A stretch of DNA of 64,000 nt from Lachnospiraceae bacterium (GCA_024403235.1 JAKSSF010000009.1:1-64000), one strand, 5' to 3'; shown: positions 25,022 to 35,078, numbered from the stretch's first letter. The notes: a model not told the origin generated them from the sequence alone. Translations and numbers: made by a program.

Positions 25022-25050
25022 TTGACTTTTTGTACAAAAAAACATACAAT
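25022..25050 (+). promoter_or_regulatory. Promoter of the trp operon leader
   Basis: TTGACT (25022-25027), a 17-base spacer and TACAAT (25045-25050) put transcription start near 25057, about 340 bases before trpE, just upstream of the T-box leader. Confidence 0.8.
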
Positions 25051-25056
25051 TTGATG

Positions 25057-25366
25057 CAATTAAATACCACTTTAAACCGTTGAAGCAAGAGTAAAGATGG
25101 TGATGACTTCACAGAGAGTTCGGAAGGGTGAGAGCCGAATAAGAAACAAACTATCATAATGGGTTGCCGAGGGCGTGGGGAAAAGAAATCTAAGATTAGA
25201 AATCTGAAATCAGAAATCTGAGTATTCCACGACGTAAGACATACGTTAGTTGTCGGAGATATGTTAGTATCTTGCAGAGAGCATGCAAAACGCATGAAGC
25301 AGGGTGGCACCGCGAATGTATTGTAGATTCGTCCCTGGCAGTAGTTTACTGTCAGGGATTTTTTTA
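25057..25366 (+). promoter_or_regulatory. T-box riboswitch controlling the trp operon
   Basis: The leader contains the T-box core AGGGTGGCACCGCG at 25301-25314, followed by a terminator hairpin (TCCCTG 25332-25337 with CAGGGA 25353-25358, then seven Ts). The CCCT of the terminator's left arm can instead pair with AGGG of the T-box, the antiterminator switch. Stem I begins near 25085 with an AGTA loop-E motif at 25090-25093. A likely specifier codon, TGG (tryptophan), lies at 25160-25162 on the 3' side. Uncharged tRNA-Trp should hold the antiterminator and allow transcription of trpEGDCFBA. The specifier position is inferred from pairing by eye. Confidence 0.9.
25184..25225 (+). repeat. Three tandem 14-base repeats inside the T-box leader
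   Basis: AGAAATCTAAGATT, AGAAATCTGAAATC and AGAAATCTGAGTAT follow one another exactly, with AGAAATCT constant in each. They lie between stem I and the antiterminator, in the variable stem II region. Confidence 0.75.
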
Positions 25367-25390
25367 TATTTATAGGTATAGGAGGGAATT

Positions 25391-26869
25391 ATGATTTATC
25401 CAAGCTTAGAACAATTACAAGAGTATCAAAAAAGTGGATTGTATGATGTGGCACCGATTGCCATGGATATTTTTTCTGATATGCTAACTCCTATTGGAGT
25501 AGTCATGAAACTGAAAAGTATTTCCAAGCATGTATTTTTACTGGAATCAGTAAATGTTAGCGAACATTGGGGACGATACACTTTTTTAGGATATGATCCC
25601 CTTTTGGATATTACCTGTTTGGATGGAAAGCTTCGAGTAGAAAAAAAGGATGGAACGATAGAAGAAGAAACAACCACAGATCCTTCCGGTTATATTCGAA
25701 AACTATTGGCTACCTATCGCAGTCCTAAAATTCCGGAAATGCCTTCCTTTACAGGTGGTTTAGTAGGATATTTCTCATACGATTTTGTAAATTATGCAGA
25801 ACCTACAATGAAAGTAGCAGTACAGGACGATGAACGGTTCATGGATTTGGATATGATGCTGTTTGAGACCATATTGGTTTTTGATTCCTTAAAACAGAAG
25901 CTTATGCTTATCACTAATGTTCATTTGCATGAAGATTTGCCTGCCGCTTACGAAGCTGCCAAGAAACAGTTACAGGCCATGGCAGATATGCTTTTTGGTA
26001 CCACATGCAAACCGGAACAGCCGGGAAAACTTTTGAGTGAACCAAAGCCCTTGTTCTCAAAAGAAGAATATTGTGACATGGTGAAAAAAGCCAAAGACTA
26101 TATTAAAGAGGGCGATATTTTCCAGGTTGTGTTATCCAATCGTTTGATGGCTGAATTTGAAGGGAGTCTTCTTTCCACCTATAGAGTGCTTCGTACCATA
26201 AATCCTTCCCCCTATATGTTTTATTTTTCCGGAACAGATGTGGAAGTAGCCGGTGCTTCACCGGAAACCTTGGTAAAATTAGAGAATGGTGTGTTACATA
26301 CCTTCCCTTTGGCAGGTACCAGAAAACGTGGAAAAGATCATTTGGAAGATCTTGCTTTAGAGAAGGATTTGCTGGAGGATGAGAAAGAGCTGGCAGAGCA
26401 TAATATGCTGGTAGATTTAGGAAGAAATGACTTAGGGAAAATTTCCAAATTTGGTTCTGTCTCTGTAGAAGCCTTCCACCAAATCGTAAAGTTCTCCCAT
26501 GTCATGCACATTGGTTCTACGGTACGAGGGGAAATTGCACCAGGATTCGATGCTATAGACGCAATCAATGCAGTTCTTCCTGCAGGAACCTTATCAGGAG
26601 CACCGAAAATCAGAGCCTCTCAGATTATCGGAGAATTGGAAAACAACAAACGAGGTATTTACGGTGGAGCGGTAGGATATATTGATTTTACCGGAAATAT
26701 GGATACTTGTATTGCCATTCGTTTGGCATTTCAGAAAAATGGAAAAGTGTTTGTCAGAAGTGGTGCAGGTATTGTAGCAGATTCCGTTCCGGAAAGTGAA
26801 TATCAGGAATGTATCAATAAGGCAGGGGCGGTGATAAAAGCCTTAGAACTTGCCCAGGATTCTTTTTAA
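25391..26869 (+). CDS. trpE: Anthranilate synthase component I
   Basis: This 492-aa enzyme converts chorismate and ammonia (from TrpG) to anthranilate, the first step of tryptophan synthesis. The N-terminal domain has FLLESVNV near residue 49, matching the LLES element where tryptophan binds for feedback inhibition. The chorismate-binding domain has DIFQVVLSNR, FSGTDVEVAGASPETLV, TFPLAGTRKRG, EHNMLVDLGRNDLG, LPAGTLSGAPK and the final GAGIVADSVPESEYQE pattern. The length is normal. AGGAGG precedes ATG 25391, and the T-box terminator lies 25 bases upstream. It is first in the operon. Confidence 0.96.
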   Translation: MIYPSLEQLQEYQKSGLYDVAPIAMDIFSDMLTPIGVVMKLKSISKHVFLLESVNVSEHWGRYTFLGYDPLLDITCLDGKLRVEKKDGTIEEETTTDPSGYIRKLLATYRSPKIPEMPSFTGGLVGYFSYDFVNYAEPTMKVAVQDDERFMDLDMMLFETILVFDSLKQKLMLITNVHLHEDLPAAYEAAKKQLQAMADMLFGTTCKPEQPGKLLSEPKPLFSKEEYCDMVKKAKDYIKEGDIFQVVLSNRLMAEFEGSLLSTYRVLRTINPSPYMFYFSGTDVEVAGASPETLVKLENGVLHTFPLAGTRKRGKDHLEDLALEKDLLEDEKELAEHNMLVDLGRNDLGKISKFGSVSVEAFHQIVKFSHVMHIGSTVRGEIAPGFDAIDAINAVLPAGTLSGAPKIRASQIIGELENNKRGIYGGAVGYIDFTGNMDTCIAIRLAFQKNGKVFVRSGAGIVADSVPESEYQECINKAGAVIKALELAQDSF

Positions 26870-26901
26870 TGGTTCAATTCAATAAGAAGTAGGAGGTAGT
26901 G

Positions 26902-27480
26902 ATGGTTGTTTTAGTAGATAATTATGATAGTTTTTCCTATAATCTATACCAAATGCTGGGTGCCTTGTTAGAAGGAAAAGAAGACATCAAAGTGATTCGA
27001 AATGATCAGTACAGGGTAGAAGAGATAAAGGCAATGAAGCCAAGCCGCATTATTATTTCGCCGGGGCCGGGAAAACCTTCAGAGGCAGGGATTATTGAAG
27101 CATTGGTAAAGGAATGTAACGGGGAAATTCCTATTTTAGGAGTTTGCCTGGGACATCAGGCAATTTGTGAAGCCTTTGGAGCCACCGTTACCTATGCCAA
27201 ACAGTTAATGCATGGAAAACAATCCCAAATGAAAATTTTGAAAGACTGTCCTCTGTTTCAAGGATTGGAAGATACTACATTAGCGGTAGCCAGATATCAT
27301 TCCTTGGCAGCGAAACAGGATACCTTACCGGATAACCTGTTGGTAGTTGGTCAAACGGAGGATGGAGAAGTTATGGCGGTGATGGAGAAAAACCAAAAGA
27401 CATTTGGGTTGCAGTTCCACCCGGAATCCATTTTGACACCAAAAGGAAATCTCTTATTGCAGAATTTCCTTACTTTATAA
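26902..27480 (+). CDS. trpG: Anthranilate synthase component II (glutamine amidotransferase)
   Basis: This 192-aa subunit hydrolyses glutamine and channels ammonia to TrpE. The class I triad is visible: nucleophile C82 in GVCLGHQAI, and histidine and glutamate in QFHPESI near residue 172. The oxyanion segment SPGPGKP is near residue 55. It is not fused to TrpD, unlike in enterobacteria. An in-frame GTG at 26899 is too close to the AGGAGG at 26891-26896, so ATG 26902 is chosen. Confidence 0.95.
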   Translation: MVVLVDNYDSFSYNLYQMLGALLEGKEDIKVIRNDQYRVEEIKAMKPSRIIISPGPGKPSEAGIIEALVKECNGEIPILGVCLGHQAICEAFGATVTYAKQLMHGKQSQMKILKDCPLFQGLEDTTLAVARYHSLAAKQDTLPDNLLVVGQTEDGEVMAVMEKNQKTFGLQFHPESILTPKGNLLLQNFLTL

Positions 27481-27514
27481 GTTGATAAAAAAGAAAATCC
27501 AGGAGGAAAAGAAA

Positions 27515-28534
27515 ATGATTAAAGAAGCCATTGTAAAAATTGTAGACAAACAGGATTTGAGTTATGAAGAAGCCTATACCGTTATGCGAGAGATTATGTC
27601 CGGAGAAACTTCAGCCACACAGAATGCGGCATTTTTAGCAGCTCTTTCCACCAAAAGTGCCAGAGCAGAGACTGCAGATGAAATTGCAGGCTGTGCAGCA
27701 GCTATGAGAGAAATGGCAACGAAAGTAGAAACGGATGCAGAGGTAATGGAAATCGTTGGAACAGGCGGTGATAATGCAGGCAGCTTTAATATCTCTACGA
27801 CGTCTGCATTTATTATGGCAGCAGGCGGTATTCCTGTAGCAAAGCATGGAAATCGTGCAGCCTCCAGCAATTGCGGCACGGCAGATTGTTTAGAAGCATT
27901 GGGAGTGAATATAGATTTATCTCCGGAAAAATGTGCCAAATTGATTGATACGGTAGGGATGTGCTTTATGTTTGCACAGCGTTACCACAGTTCTATGAAA
28001 TATGTAGGACCTATCCGTAGAGAATTGGGTATTCGTACTGTATTTAATATTTTAGGACCTCTTACCAATCCTGCTTCTCCTAAATACTTCTTGTTAGGTG
28101 TGTATGACAGTTATTTGGTAGAACCTGTTGCCAGAGTTTTGATGAGCCTTGGAGTAAAACGAGGGGCTGTGGTATTTAGCATGGATAAGTTGGATGAATT
28201 GTCCTTAAGTGCCCCTACCAAGGTATGTGAATTTAACGAGGGCTGGGAGAAGGTATATACCTTAGATCCTACAGAATATGGTTTGACCATGTGTACCAAG
28301 GAAGATTTAAAAGGTGGTACAGCAGAAGAAAATGCACAGATTACCAAGGATATCTTAACCGGTAAAATCACCGGACCGAAGAGAGAAGTGGTAATGTTAA
28401 ATGCAGGAATGGCATTATACATTTATGGAAAAGCAGAAACCCTGCAGGATGGTATTGCATTGGCAGGAAAACTGATTGACGATGGCAGTGCTATGAGAAA
28501 ATTAGAGGAATTTGCAAAATATTCTCAGGAGTAA
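27515..28534 (+). CDS. trpD: Anthranilate phosphoribosyltransferase
   Basis: This 339-aa enzyme joins anthranilate to PRPP. The glycine-rich PRPP site is [14 protein letters not shown] near residue 80, followed by KHGNRAASS and [32 protein letters not shown] is split over the second substrate site, then [13 protein letters not shown] 27515 follows AGGAGG by nine bases; the frame is open for 11 codons further but has no better start. Its stop overlaps the ribosome-binding site of trpC, so the two are closely coupled. Confidence 0.96.
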   Translation: MIKEAIVKIVDKQDLSYEEAYTVMREIMSGETSATQNAAFLAALSTKSARAETADEIAGCAAAMREMATKVETDAEVMEIVGTGGDNAGSFNISTTSAFIMAAGGIPVAKHGNRAASSNCGTADCLEALGVNIDLSPEKCAKLIDTVGMCFMFAQRYHSSMKYVGPIRRELGIRTVFNILGPLTNPASPKYFLLGVYDSYLVEPVARVLMSLGVKRGAVVFSMDKLDELSLSAPTKVCEFNEGWEKVYTLDPTEYGLTMCTKEDLKGGTAEENAQITKDILTGKITGPKREVVMLNAGMALYIYGKAETLQDGIALAGKLIDDGSAMRKLEEFAKYSQE

Positions 28535-28540
28535 AGGATA

Positions 28541-29341
28541 ATGGAAGATATATTAAAAAAGCTTTCTGAGCACGCAGTATATCGTGTGGAGACAGCAAAA
28601 AAAGAGATACCCATATCGGAAGTTAGAGCCTTAGCGGAAAGTCTGACCACAGGAGATTTCCCTTTTACCAAGGCTTTGGCAAAGCCGGAACTGTCTTTTA
28701 TTTGTGAGGTAAAAAAGGCATCTCCGTCCAAAGGCATTATTACCCAGGAGTTTCCCTATTTGGAGATCGCCAAAGACTATGAAGCAGCAGGGGCAGATTG
28801 TATATCTGTTTTGACAGAGCCCAAATGGTTTTTGGGAAATCTGCAGTATTTGGAAGAAGTATCCAAAACCGTCAAAACCCCTACACTACGAAAGGATTTT
28901 ACTGTGGATCCTTATATGATTTATGAAGCAAAGGCGAAAGGGGCCAGTGCTATTTTGTTAATCTGCGCTATTTTGGATGACAAGCAGTTATCAGAGTATT
29001 TGCAGATCGCAAAAAGTTTAGGCTTAAGTGTGATTACAGAGGCACATACAGAAGCAGAAATTGAAATGGCCCTAAAGGCAGGGGCACCCATTATTGGTGT
29101 CAATAATCGAAACCTCAAAACCTTTTCTGTAGATAATACACGAGCAGGAAATATGAGAAGCCTGGTGCCAAAAGATATTCTATTTGTTTCCGAAAGTGGA
29201 ATGCAAAATGAAACGGATGTGGCCCTTGCCAAAGGGGCCGGAGCAGACGCAGTGTTGATTGGGGAAGCCTTGATGCGTGCTTTGGATAAAAAGGCTTTCT
29301 TACAGAGCTTGAAAGCAGCAGCCTTAAATGCAAGCCTTTAA
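28541..29341 (+). CDS. trpC: Indole-3-glycerol-phosphate synthase
   Basis: This 266-aa TIM-barrel enzyme closes the indole ring from carboxyphenylamino-deoxyribulose phosphate. Motifs in order: FICEVKKASPSKG near residue 51 with the catalytic lysine, LTEPKWFLG, LRKDFTVDPYMI with the second lysine, IGVNNRNLKTF, VSESGMQNETD and VLIGEALM. It is separate from trpF. The start is seven bases after the trpD stop. Confidence 0.96.
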   Translation: MEDILKKLSEHAVYRVETAKKEIPISEVRALAESLTTGDFPFTKALAKPELSFICEVKKASPSKGIITQEFPYLEIAKDYEAAGADCISVLTEPKWFLGNLQYLEEVSKTVKTPTLRKDFTVDPYMIYEAKAKGASAILLICAILDDKQLSEYLQIAKSLGLSVITEAHTEAEIEMALKAGAPIIGVNNRNLKTFSVDNTRAGNMRSLVPKDILFVSESGMQNETDVALAKGAGADAVLIGEALMRALDKKAFLQSLKAAALNASL

Positions 29342-29391
29342 GGATCGTGAAAAATAGGGGAATGATTTACCATTCCAAACAGGAAATGAAG

Positions 29392-30006
29392 ATGACAAAA
29401 ATCAAATTATGTGGCCTTACCAGAGAAGAAGATATTATAGCGGTCAATGCATTACAGCCCGATTATGCGGGATTTGTATTTGCTCCAAAAAGTAAGCGCC
29501 TTCTGACCAAAGAAAAGGCCAAAGTATTACGGGAACAGTTGCAAAAAGAAATTCAAACTGTGGGAGTTTTTCAAAACAATCCATTAGAAGAAGTGGTAGA
29601 GCTGGTGCAGACCGGCATCATTTCTGTGGTACAACTGCATGGGGCAGAAACCAATGGGTATCTGCAAAGCTTACGGGAGCAAGTAGATTGTGTAATCATT
29701 CAGGCCGTAGGAATAAATGCTTTGGAAGATATAGAAAAGGCAAATACTTCTATTGCAGATTTTGTTTTGCTGGATAAGCCCGGTGGAGGTACCGGAGAAA
29801 CCTTTCCCCATAGTCTTTTGGAACATATGAAACGAGAGTATTTTTTGGCCGGTGGATTGGGGGCAGAAAATGTAGAAGGTCTTGTAAAAACATACCATCC
29901 TTATGGGGTGGATGTAAGCTCCAAAATAGAAACAGAAGGGAAAAAAGACCCGGAGAAAATGAAAGCATTTGTGGAGCTTGTCAGAGCCTGTGAGAAAGAC
30001 CTGTAA
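29392..30006 (+). CDS. trpF: Phosphoribosylanthranilate isomerase
   Basis: This 204-aa TIM-barrel enzyme carries out the isomerisation between TrpD and TrpC. It starts with KIKLCGLTREEDI, where the cysteine is the catalytic base. Further motifs are FAPKSKR, VGVFQN, VQLHG, LLDKPGGGTGE with the acidic residue, FLAGGL and VDVSSKIET. I chose ATG 29392, seven bases after AGGA, which puts the first strand at the N-terminus as in the family; in-frame starts at 29347, 29362 and 29386 would only add unconserved residues. Confidence 0.92.
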   Translation: MTKIKLCGLTREEDIIAVNALQPDYAGFVFAPKSKRLLTKEKAKVLREQLQKEIQTVGVFQNNPLEEVVELVQTGIISVVQLHGAETNGYLQSLREQVDCVIIQAVGINALEDIEKANTSIADFVLLDKPGGGTGETFPHSLLEHMKREYFLAGGLGAENVEGLVKTYHPYGVDVSSKIETEGKKDPEKMKAFVELVRACEKDL

Positions 30007-30031
30007 CAAGAAAAAGAGCCTATGCTATAAT
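30003..30031 (+). promoter_or_regulatory. Possible internal promoter before trpB
   Basis: A consensus TATAAT (30026-30031) with upstream TGC (extended -10) and GTAACA (30003-30008) at a 17-base spacing lies in the 80-base gap between trpF and trpB. It would let trpBA be made without passing the T-box. Confidence 0.5.
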
Positions 30032-30086
30032 AGAGCAGAAGCGAGTATAAAAGAATAAAAAACGATTGAGATAGAAAGGAAAAACA

Positions 30087-31277
30087 ATGGCAAAAGCAGC
30101 ACATTATTTCGGAAAACATGGCGGACAGTTTATCCCGGAAACCTTAATGAATGCGGTAATTGAACTGGAAGCAGCCTATGAAAAATATAAAAAGGATCCG
30201 GAATTTATTCGGGAACTAGAGGATTTATTACAAAATTATGCCAACAGACCATCTTTGTTGTATTATGCAGAAAATATGACAAAGGATTTGGGTGGAGCAA
30301 AGATTTATCTGAAACGAGAGGATTTGAACCACACCGGCGCTCATAAAATCAACAATGTTTTGGGACAGGCTCTTTTGGCAAAGAAAATGGGAAAAACCAG
30401 ACTGATTGCAGAAACCGGCGCAGGACAGCATGGTGTGGCAGCGGCTACGGCAGCAGCTCTTTTGAAAATGGAATGCGTAGTCTTCATGGGAGAAGAGGAT
30501 ACCAAGAGACAAGCCTTGAATGTATATCGTATGAAGCTTCTTGGCACCAAAGTAGTTCCTGTTACCAGTGGCACCAAAACCTTAAAGGATGCGGTTTCAG
30601 AAGCCATGAGAGAATGGACCAGCAGAATTTCCGATACCCATTACCTGTTAGGCTCTTGTATGGGACCTTATCCGTTTCCTACCATTGTGCGTGATTTTCA
30701 GGCTGTCATTTCCAAGGAAACCAAGGAGCAGATGCTGGCAGTAGAAGGAAGACTTCCGGATTATGTGCTTGCCTGTGTAGGAGGCGGCTCTAACGCCATT
30801 GGAAGCTTTTACAATTTTATCGAAGATAAAGAAGTCAATTTAATTGGCTGTGAAGCAGCCGGGAGAGGCATTGATACCAAGGAAACTGCAGCTACCATTG
30901 CTACCGGTAAAATGGGTATTTTCCATGGCATGAAATCCTATTTCTGCCAGGATGAATATGGGCAGATTGCACCCGTATATTCTGTTTCTGGAGGGTTAGA
31001 TTATCCCGGTATTGGGCCGGAACATGCAAATCTTTATGATATTGGCAGAGCCCAATACGTGGCCATTACCGATGATGAGGCAGTAGAAGCCTTTGAGTAC
31101 TTATCCAAAATGGAAGGCATTATTCCTGCCATTGAAAGTGCTCACGCCATTGCCCATGCCATGAAACTGGCGCCTACACTTTCCAAGGACAAAATCATTG
31201 TAGTAACCCTTTCCGGAAGAGGAGACAAGGATGTGGCAGCCATTGCCAGATACAAAGGAGAAGAGATTTATGAATAG
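30087..31277 (+). CDS. trpB: Tryptophan synthase beta chain
   Basis: This 396-aa PLP enzyme joins indole to serine. The PLP lysine is K87 in GAHKINN. Other signatures are [48 protein letters not shown] and TLSGRGDKD. It is the TrpB1 type that works with TrpA, whose gene overlaps the 3' end by eight bases. AAAGGA precedes ATG 30087. Confidence 0.97.
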   Translation: MAKAAHYFGKHGGQFIPETLMNAVIELEAAYEKYKKDPEFIRELEDLLQNYANRPSLLYYAENMTKDLGGAKIYLKREDLNHTGAHKINNVLGQALLAKKMGKTRLIAETGAGQHGVAAATAAALLKMECVVFMGEEDTKRQALNVYRMKLLGTKVVPVTSGTKTLKDAVSEAMREWTSRISDTHYLLGSCMGPYPFPTIVRDFQAVISKETKEQMLAVEGRLPDYVLACVGGGSNAIGSFYNFIEDKEVNLIGCEAAGRGIDTKETAATIATGKMGIFHGMKSYFCQDEYGQIAPVYSVSGGLDYPGIGPEHANLYDIGRAQYVAITDDEAVEAFEYLSKMEGIIPAIESAHAIAHAMKLAPTLSKDKIIVVTLSGRGDKDVAAIARYKGEEIYE

Positions 31278-32046
31278 AATACAAGCAGCTTTCCAAAACA
31301 ATAAAGCATTTATTCCTTTTATTACGGCAGGAGATCCGGATATAGAAACCAGTGAGAAAATCATCAAGGCCGCTGCCGACAATAGTGCGGATATTATTGA
31401 AATTGGAATTCCTTTTTCGGATCCCACAGCAGAAGGACCGGTAATCCAAGGAGCTAATTTGCGTGCCTTACAAAATGGTATTACCACCGATAAAGTATTT
31501 GAAATGGTAAAAAGACTGCGGGAAAGTATTTCTATTCCGTTGGTATTTATGACCTACGCAAATGTGGTGTATTCCTATGGGAAAGAACGGTTTATGGAGC
31601 GTTGCAAAGAAGCTTCTATTGACGGGTTGATTTTACCTGATGTGCCTTACGAAGAGAGAGAAGAATTTGCTGCCTGCTGTGAAGACGCAGATGTGGCATT
31701 GATTCCTTTGGTGGCACCTACCAGTAATGACCGTATTGCCATGATTGCCAAAGAGGCAAAAGGCTTTGTCTATATTGTATCCAGTCTTGGGGTAACAGGT
31801 GTGCGCTCCAATATTTCAACAGATATTGAAGCCATTGTAAAAATCATTCGTGAAAATACCACAGTCCCTTGTGCAGTAGGATTTGGTATTTCTACCCCGG
31901 ACCAAGCGGCGGGTATGGCAGCCAAATCCGATGGTGCCATTGTAGGTTCTGCCATTATTAAAATTATGGCAGAGCAGGGCAAAGATGCACCGGAGCATGT
32001 AGCAGCCTTTGTAAAAGAAATGAGTCAGGCTGTACACACTGTTTAG
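31270..32046 (+). CDS. trpA: Tryptophan synthase alpha chain
   Basis: This 258-aa TIM-barrel subunit releases indole from indole-3-glycerol phosphate and passes it to TrpB. The catalytic glutamate is E44 in [11 protein letters not shown], and the catalytic aspartate is in [18 protein letters not shown] near the N-terminus and VGFGIST near the C-terminus bind the substrate. ATG 31270 lies inside the end of trpB (ATGAATAG overlap), which couples their translation. The longer frame from 31231 lies within trpB and adds unconserved residues. It is the last trp gene; no clear terminator follows. Confidence 0.96.
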   Translation: MNRIQAAFQNNKAFIPFITAGDPDIETSEKIIKAAADNSADIIEIGIPFSDPTAEGPVIQGANLRALQNGITTDKVFEMVKRLRESISIPLVFMTYANVVYSYGKERFMERCKEASIDGLILPDVPYEEREEFAACCEDADVALIPLVAPTSNDRIAMIAKEAKGFVYIVSSLGVTGVRSNISTDIEAIVKIIRENTTVPCAVGFGISTPDQAAGMAAKSDGAIVGSAIIKIMAEQGKDAPEHVAAFVKEMSQAVHTV

Positions 32047-32171
32047 AAGAAAACCATGCTTTTTTGATGGAATTTGTCTGTGGAAAAAAGAAAAAAATCG
32101 TGTTATGCTTAAAAGGTAGTGTGAAACTATCTCGAAAACAGAAATATTAGTCAATACGAAGGAGATCTTTT

Positions 32172-33605
32172 ATGAGTACAGATCGTTATCAAAGCCCCCT
32201 TTCTGAGCGGTATGCCAGTAAAGAAATGCAGTATATTTTTTCCCCGGATATGAAGTTTCGTACCTGGAGAAAATTGTGGATCGCTCTGGCAGAGACAGAA
32301 AAAGAACTGGGATTAAATATCACAGAGGAACAGATTGCAGAGTTAAAGGTCCATGCAGAGGACATTAATTATGATGTGGCCATTGCCAGAGAAAAAGAGG
32401 TTCGCCACGATGTTATGAGCCATGTCTATGCTTATGGTGTACAGTGTCCTACAGCAAAGGGCATCATCCATTTGGGAGCAACCTCCTGTTATGTAGGAGA
32501 CAATACAGATGTGATTGTAATGACGGAGGCTTTGAAACTGGTTCGTAAGAAATTGGTGAATGTGATCAGTGAATTGTCTAAGTTCGCAGATAAGTATAAA
32601 GATTTACCAACCCTTGCATTTACCCATTTTCAGCCTGCTCAGCCTACTACGGTTGGAAAAAGAGCAACTCTTTGGATGCAGGAATTTTATTTGGATTTGG
32701 AGGATTTGGAATATGTCCTTTCTACCATGAAATTATTGGGGTCTAAGGGGACTACAGGAACCCAGGCATCCTTTTTGGAATTGTTTGATGGAGATCAGGA
32801 GACTATTGATAAGATTGATCCTATGATTGCAGCAAAAATGGGCTTTGCAGAATGCTATCCGGTATCCGGACAGACCTATTCCCGTAAAGTAGATACCCGT
32901 GTCTTAAATGTACTGGCAGGTATTGCAGCTTCTGCAACCAAGATGTCAAACGATATTCGTCTGTTACAGCATTTGAAGGAAGTGGAAGAACCTTTTGAAA
33001 AGAGCCAAATCGGATCTTCTGCTATGGCTTACAAGAGAAATCCTATGCGTTCTGAACGAATTGCCTCGCTTTCCCGTTATGTCATTGTAGATGCCTTAAA
33101 TCCAGCCATTACTTCTGCTACCCAGTGGTTTGAAAGAACTTTGGACGATTCTGCCAACAAGAGATTATCTGTTCCGGAAGGGTTCTTAGCAATCGATGGT
33201 ATTTTGGATTTGTGCTTAAATGTAGTAGATGGACTTGTGGTATATCCGAAGGTAATTGAGAAGAGACTTCGCAGCGAGTTACCTTTTATGGCTACCGAAA
33301 ACATTATGATGGATGCAGTAAAAGCCGGTGGAGATCGCCAGGAATTGCACGAAAGAATTCGTACTCTTTCTATGGAAGCAGGTCGCAATGTGAAGGTAGA
33401 AGGAAAAGAAAACAATTTGTTGGAGTTGATTGCAGCAGATCCGGCCTTCAATATGACCTTAGAAGATTTACAAAAGACCATGGATCCTTCCAAGTATGTT
33501 GGTCGTGCAAAGGAACAGGTAGAGGCATATCTTGCAAAAGTGATTCACCCACTTTTAGAGGAAAGAAAAGCATTATTGGGTATGAAAGCTGAAATTAATG
33601 TCTAA
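32172..33605 (+). CDS. purB: Adenylosuccinate lyase
   Basis: This 477-aa enzyme removes fumarate at two steps of purine synthesis (SAICAR to AICAR, and adenylosuccinate to AMP). Signatures in order: MSHVYAYG, IHLGATSCYVGDNTD, FTHFQPAQPTT and the fumarase/aspartase superfamily loop GSSAMAYKRNPMRSE near residue 280. The overall form is close to the longer, eukaryote-like ADSL type. GAAGGAG precedes ATG 32172. It lies 125 bases after trpA and 157 bases before purA. Confidence 0.96.
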   Translation: MSTDRYQSPLSERYASKEMQYIFSPDMKFRTWRKLWIALAETEKELGLNITEEQIAELKVHAEDINYDVAIAREKEVRHDVMSHVYAYGVQCPTAKGIIHLGATSCYVGDNTDVIVMTEALKLVRKKLVNVISELSKFADKYKDLPTLAFTHFQPAQPTTVGKRATLWMQEFYLDLEDLEYVLSTMKLLGSKGTTGTQASFLELFDGDQETIDKIDPMIAAKMGFAECYPVSGQTYSRKVDTRVLNVLAGIAASATKMSNDIRLLQHLKEVEEPFEKSQIGSSAMAYKRNPMRSERIASLSRYVIVDALNPAITSATQWFERTLDDSANKRLSVPEGFLAIDGILDLCLNVVDGLVVYPKVIEKRLRSELPFMATENIMMDAVKAGGDRQELHERIRTLSMEAGRNVKVEGKENNLLELIAADPAFNMTLEDLQKTMDPSKYVGRAKEQVEAYLAKVIHPLLEERKALLGMKAEINV

Positions 33606-33642
33606 AACAGCGAAAAATATAGAAAATAGTTGAAAGAATGAT

Positions 33643-33671
33643 TTTACTTATGGGAAATTGTAGTGTATACT
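33643..33671 (+). promoter_or_regulatory. Predicted promoter of purA
   Basis: TTTACT (33643-33648), a 17-base spacer and TATACT (33666-33671) place the start near 33678, about 85 bases before purA. Confidence 0.6.
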
Positions 33672-33686
33672 CATATAGTAAGAAAC

Positions 33687-33716
33687 AAGGGCAGGTTTTT
33701 TACGAACCTGCTCTTT
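33687..33716 (+). other. Hairpin in the purA 5' leader
   Basis: An 11-bp stem (33687-33697 with 33705-33715, one G-T pair) with a seven-base loop lies between the purA promoter and gene. Only three Ts follow, so it is a weak terminator or a stability element. I see no purine riboswitch core here. Confidence 0.4.
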
Positions 33717-33762
33717 GAATGTAAATATCTTTTGAAAGATTGAAACGAAAGGGAGTTGTATT

Positions 33763-35052
33763 ATGGTTAAAGCAGTAGTAGGTGCTAACTGGGGCGACGA
33801 AGGAAAAGGTAAAATTACCGATATGATGGCAGAGGAAGCGGATATTATTGTTCGTTTTCAAGGTGGTGCTAACGCAGGACATACAATTGTCAACAATTAC
33901 GGAAAATTTGCATTACATACTTTGCCTTCCGGCGTGTTCTATGATCATACTACAAGTATTATTGGAAATGGTGTGGCACTAAATATTCCGGTTTTATTTA
34001 AGGAAATTCAGTCTATTATTGAAAAGGGTGTGCCAATGCCAAAGATTTTGGTTAGTGACAGAGCACAGATTGTTATGCCCTATCACATCCTCTTTGACCA
34101 GTATGAAGAGGAAAGACTGGGAGGAAAATCGTTTGGCTCTACCAAATCCGGTATTGCACCTTTCTATTCTGATAAATATGCAAAGATTGGCTTCCAGGTA
34201 AGCGAATTATTTGACGAAGAAGTGTTGCAGGAAAAGGTAAACAGAGTTTGTGAAATGAAAAACATAATGTTAGAGCATATGTATCACAAGCCTTTGATTG
34301 ATCCTGCAGAATTATTGGAAACCTTACACGAATACAAGAAGATGGTAGAACCTTATGTGTGTGATACTTCTTTATTCTTACACAATGCCTTAAAGGAAGG
34401 AAAAACTGTTTTGTTAGAAGGTCAGCTTGGAACCTTGAAGGATCCAGACCATGGTATTTATCCTATGGTTACATCTTCTTCCACCTTGGCAGCCTATGGC
34501 GCTATCGGAGCAGGTGTTGCACCTACCGAAATTAAGCAGGTTGTAACAGTTTGTAAGGCATATTCTTCTGCAGTAGGAGCAGGTGCATTCGTATCTGAAA
34601 TCTTCGGGGAAGAAGCCGATGAACTGCGTCGTCGTGGTGGTGACGGTGGTGAATATGGCGCTACCACAGGTCGTCCTCGTAGAATGGGGTGGTTTGACTG
34701 TGTGGCTTCCAAATACGGTTGTAGAATGCAGGGTACTACAGATGTTGCCTTTACGGTATTGGATGTGCTTGGTTACTTACCGGAAATTCCGGTTTGTGTA
34801 GGTTACGAAATTAACGGAGAGGTTACTACAGACTTCCCGGTTACCCATTTGCTAGAAAAAGCGAAACCGGTATTAACCGTTTTACCTGGCTGGAATTGTG
34901 ATATTCGCGGCATTAAGAATTACGACGAATTACCGGAAAACTGCCGTAAATATATTGAATTTGTAGAAGAGCAGATTGGCTATCCTATTACTATGGTAAG
35001 TAATGGACCTGGTAGAAATGATATTATTTATCGCGAAAGCAAATTAAAATAA
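33763..35052 (+). CDS. purA: Adenylosuccinate synthetase
   Basis: This 429-aa GTP-dependent enzyme joins aspartate to IMP, the first step towards AMP. The N-terminal GANWGDEGKGK binds GTP and holds the catalytic aspartate. The catalytic histidine is in NAGHTI. IMP-binding motifs GSTKSGIAP and LEGQLGTLKDPDHG, and the C-terminal GPGRND, are present. GNGVALNIP and GYEING are also as expected. AAAGGGAG lies before ATG 33763. A SEC-C protein gene follows after 26 bases. PurB acts on its product. Confidence 0.96.
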   Translation: MVKAVVGANWGDEGKGKITDMMAEEADIIVRFQGGANAGHTIVNNYGKFALHTLPSGVFYDHTTSIIGNGVALNIPVLFKEIQSIIEKGVPMPKILVSDRAQIVMPYHILFDQYEEERLGGKSFGSTKSGIAPFYSDKYAKIGFQVSELFDEEVLQEKVNRVCEMKNIMLEHMYHKPLIDPAELLETLHEYKKMVEPYVCDTSLFLHNALKEGKTVLLEGQLGTLKDPDHGIYPMVTSSSTLAAYGAIGAGVAPTEIKQVVTVCKAYSSAVGAGAFVSEIFGEEADELRRRGGDGGEYGATTGRPRRMGWFDCVASKYGCRMQGTTDVAFTVLDVLGYLPEIPVCVGYEINGEVTTDFPVTHLLEKAKPVLTVLPGWNCDIRGIKNYDELPENCRKYIEFVEEQIGYPITMVSNGPGRNDIIYRESKLK

Positions 35053-35078
35053 GTTGGAAATAATTTGGAGGAAAAACA

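Noticed and set aside
33600-33762. Purine riboswitch before purA
   Set aside because: No conserved purine-aptamer core or loop-loop sequences are seen; only a simple hairpin is present.
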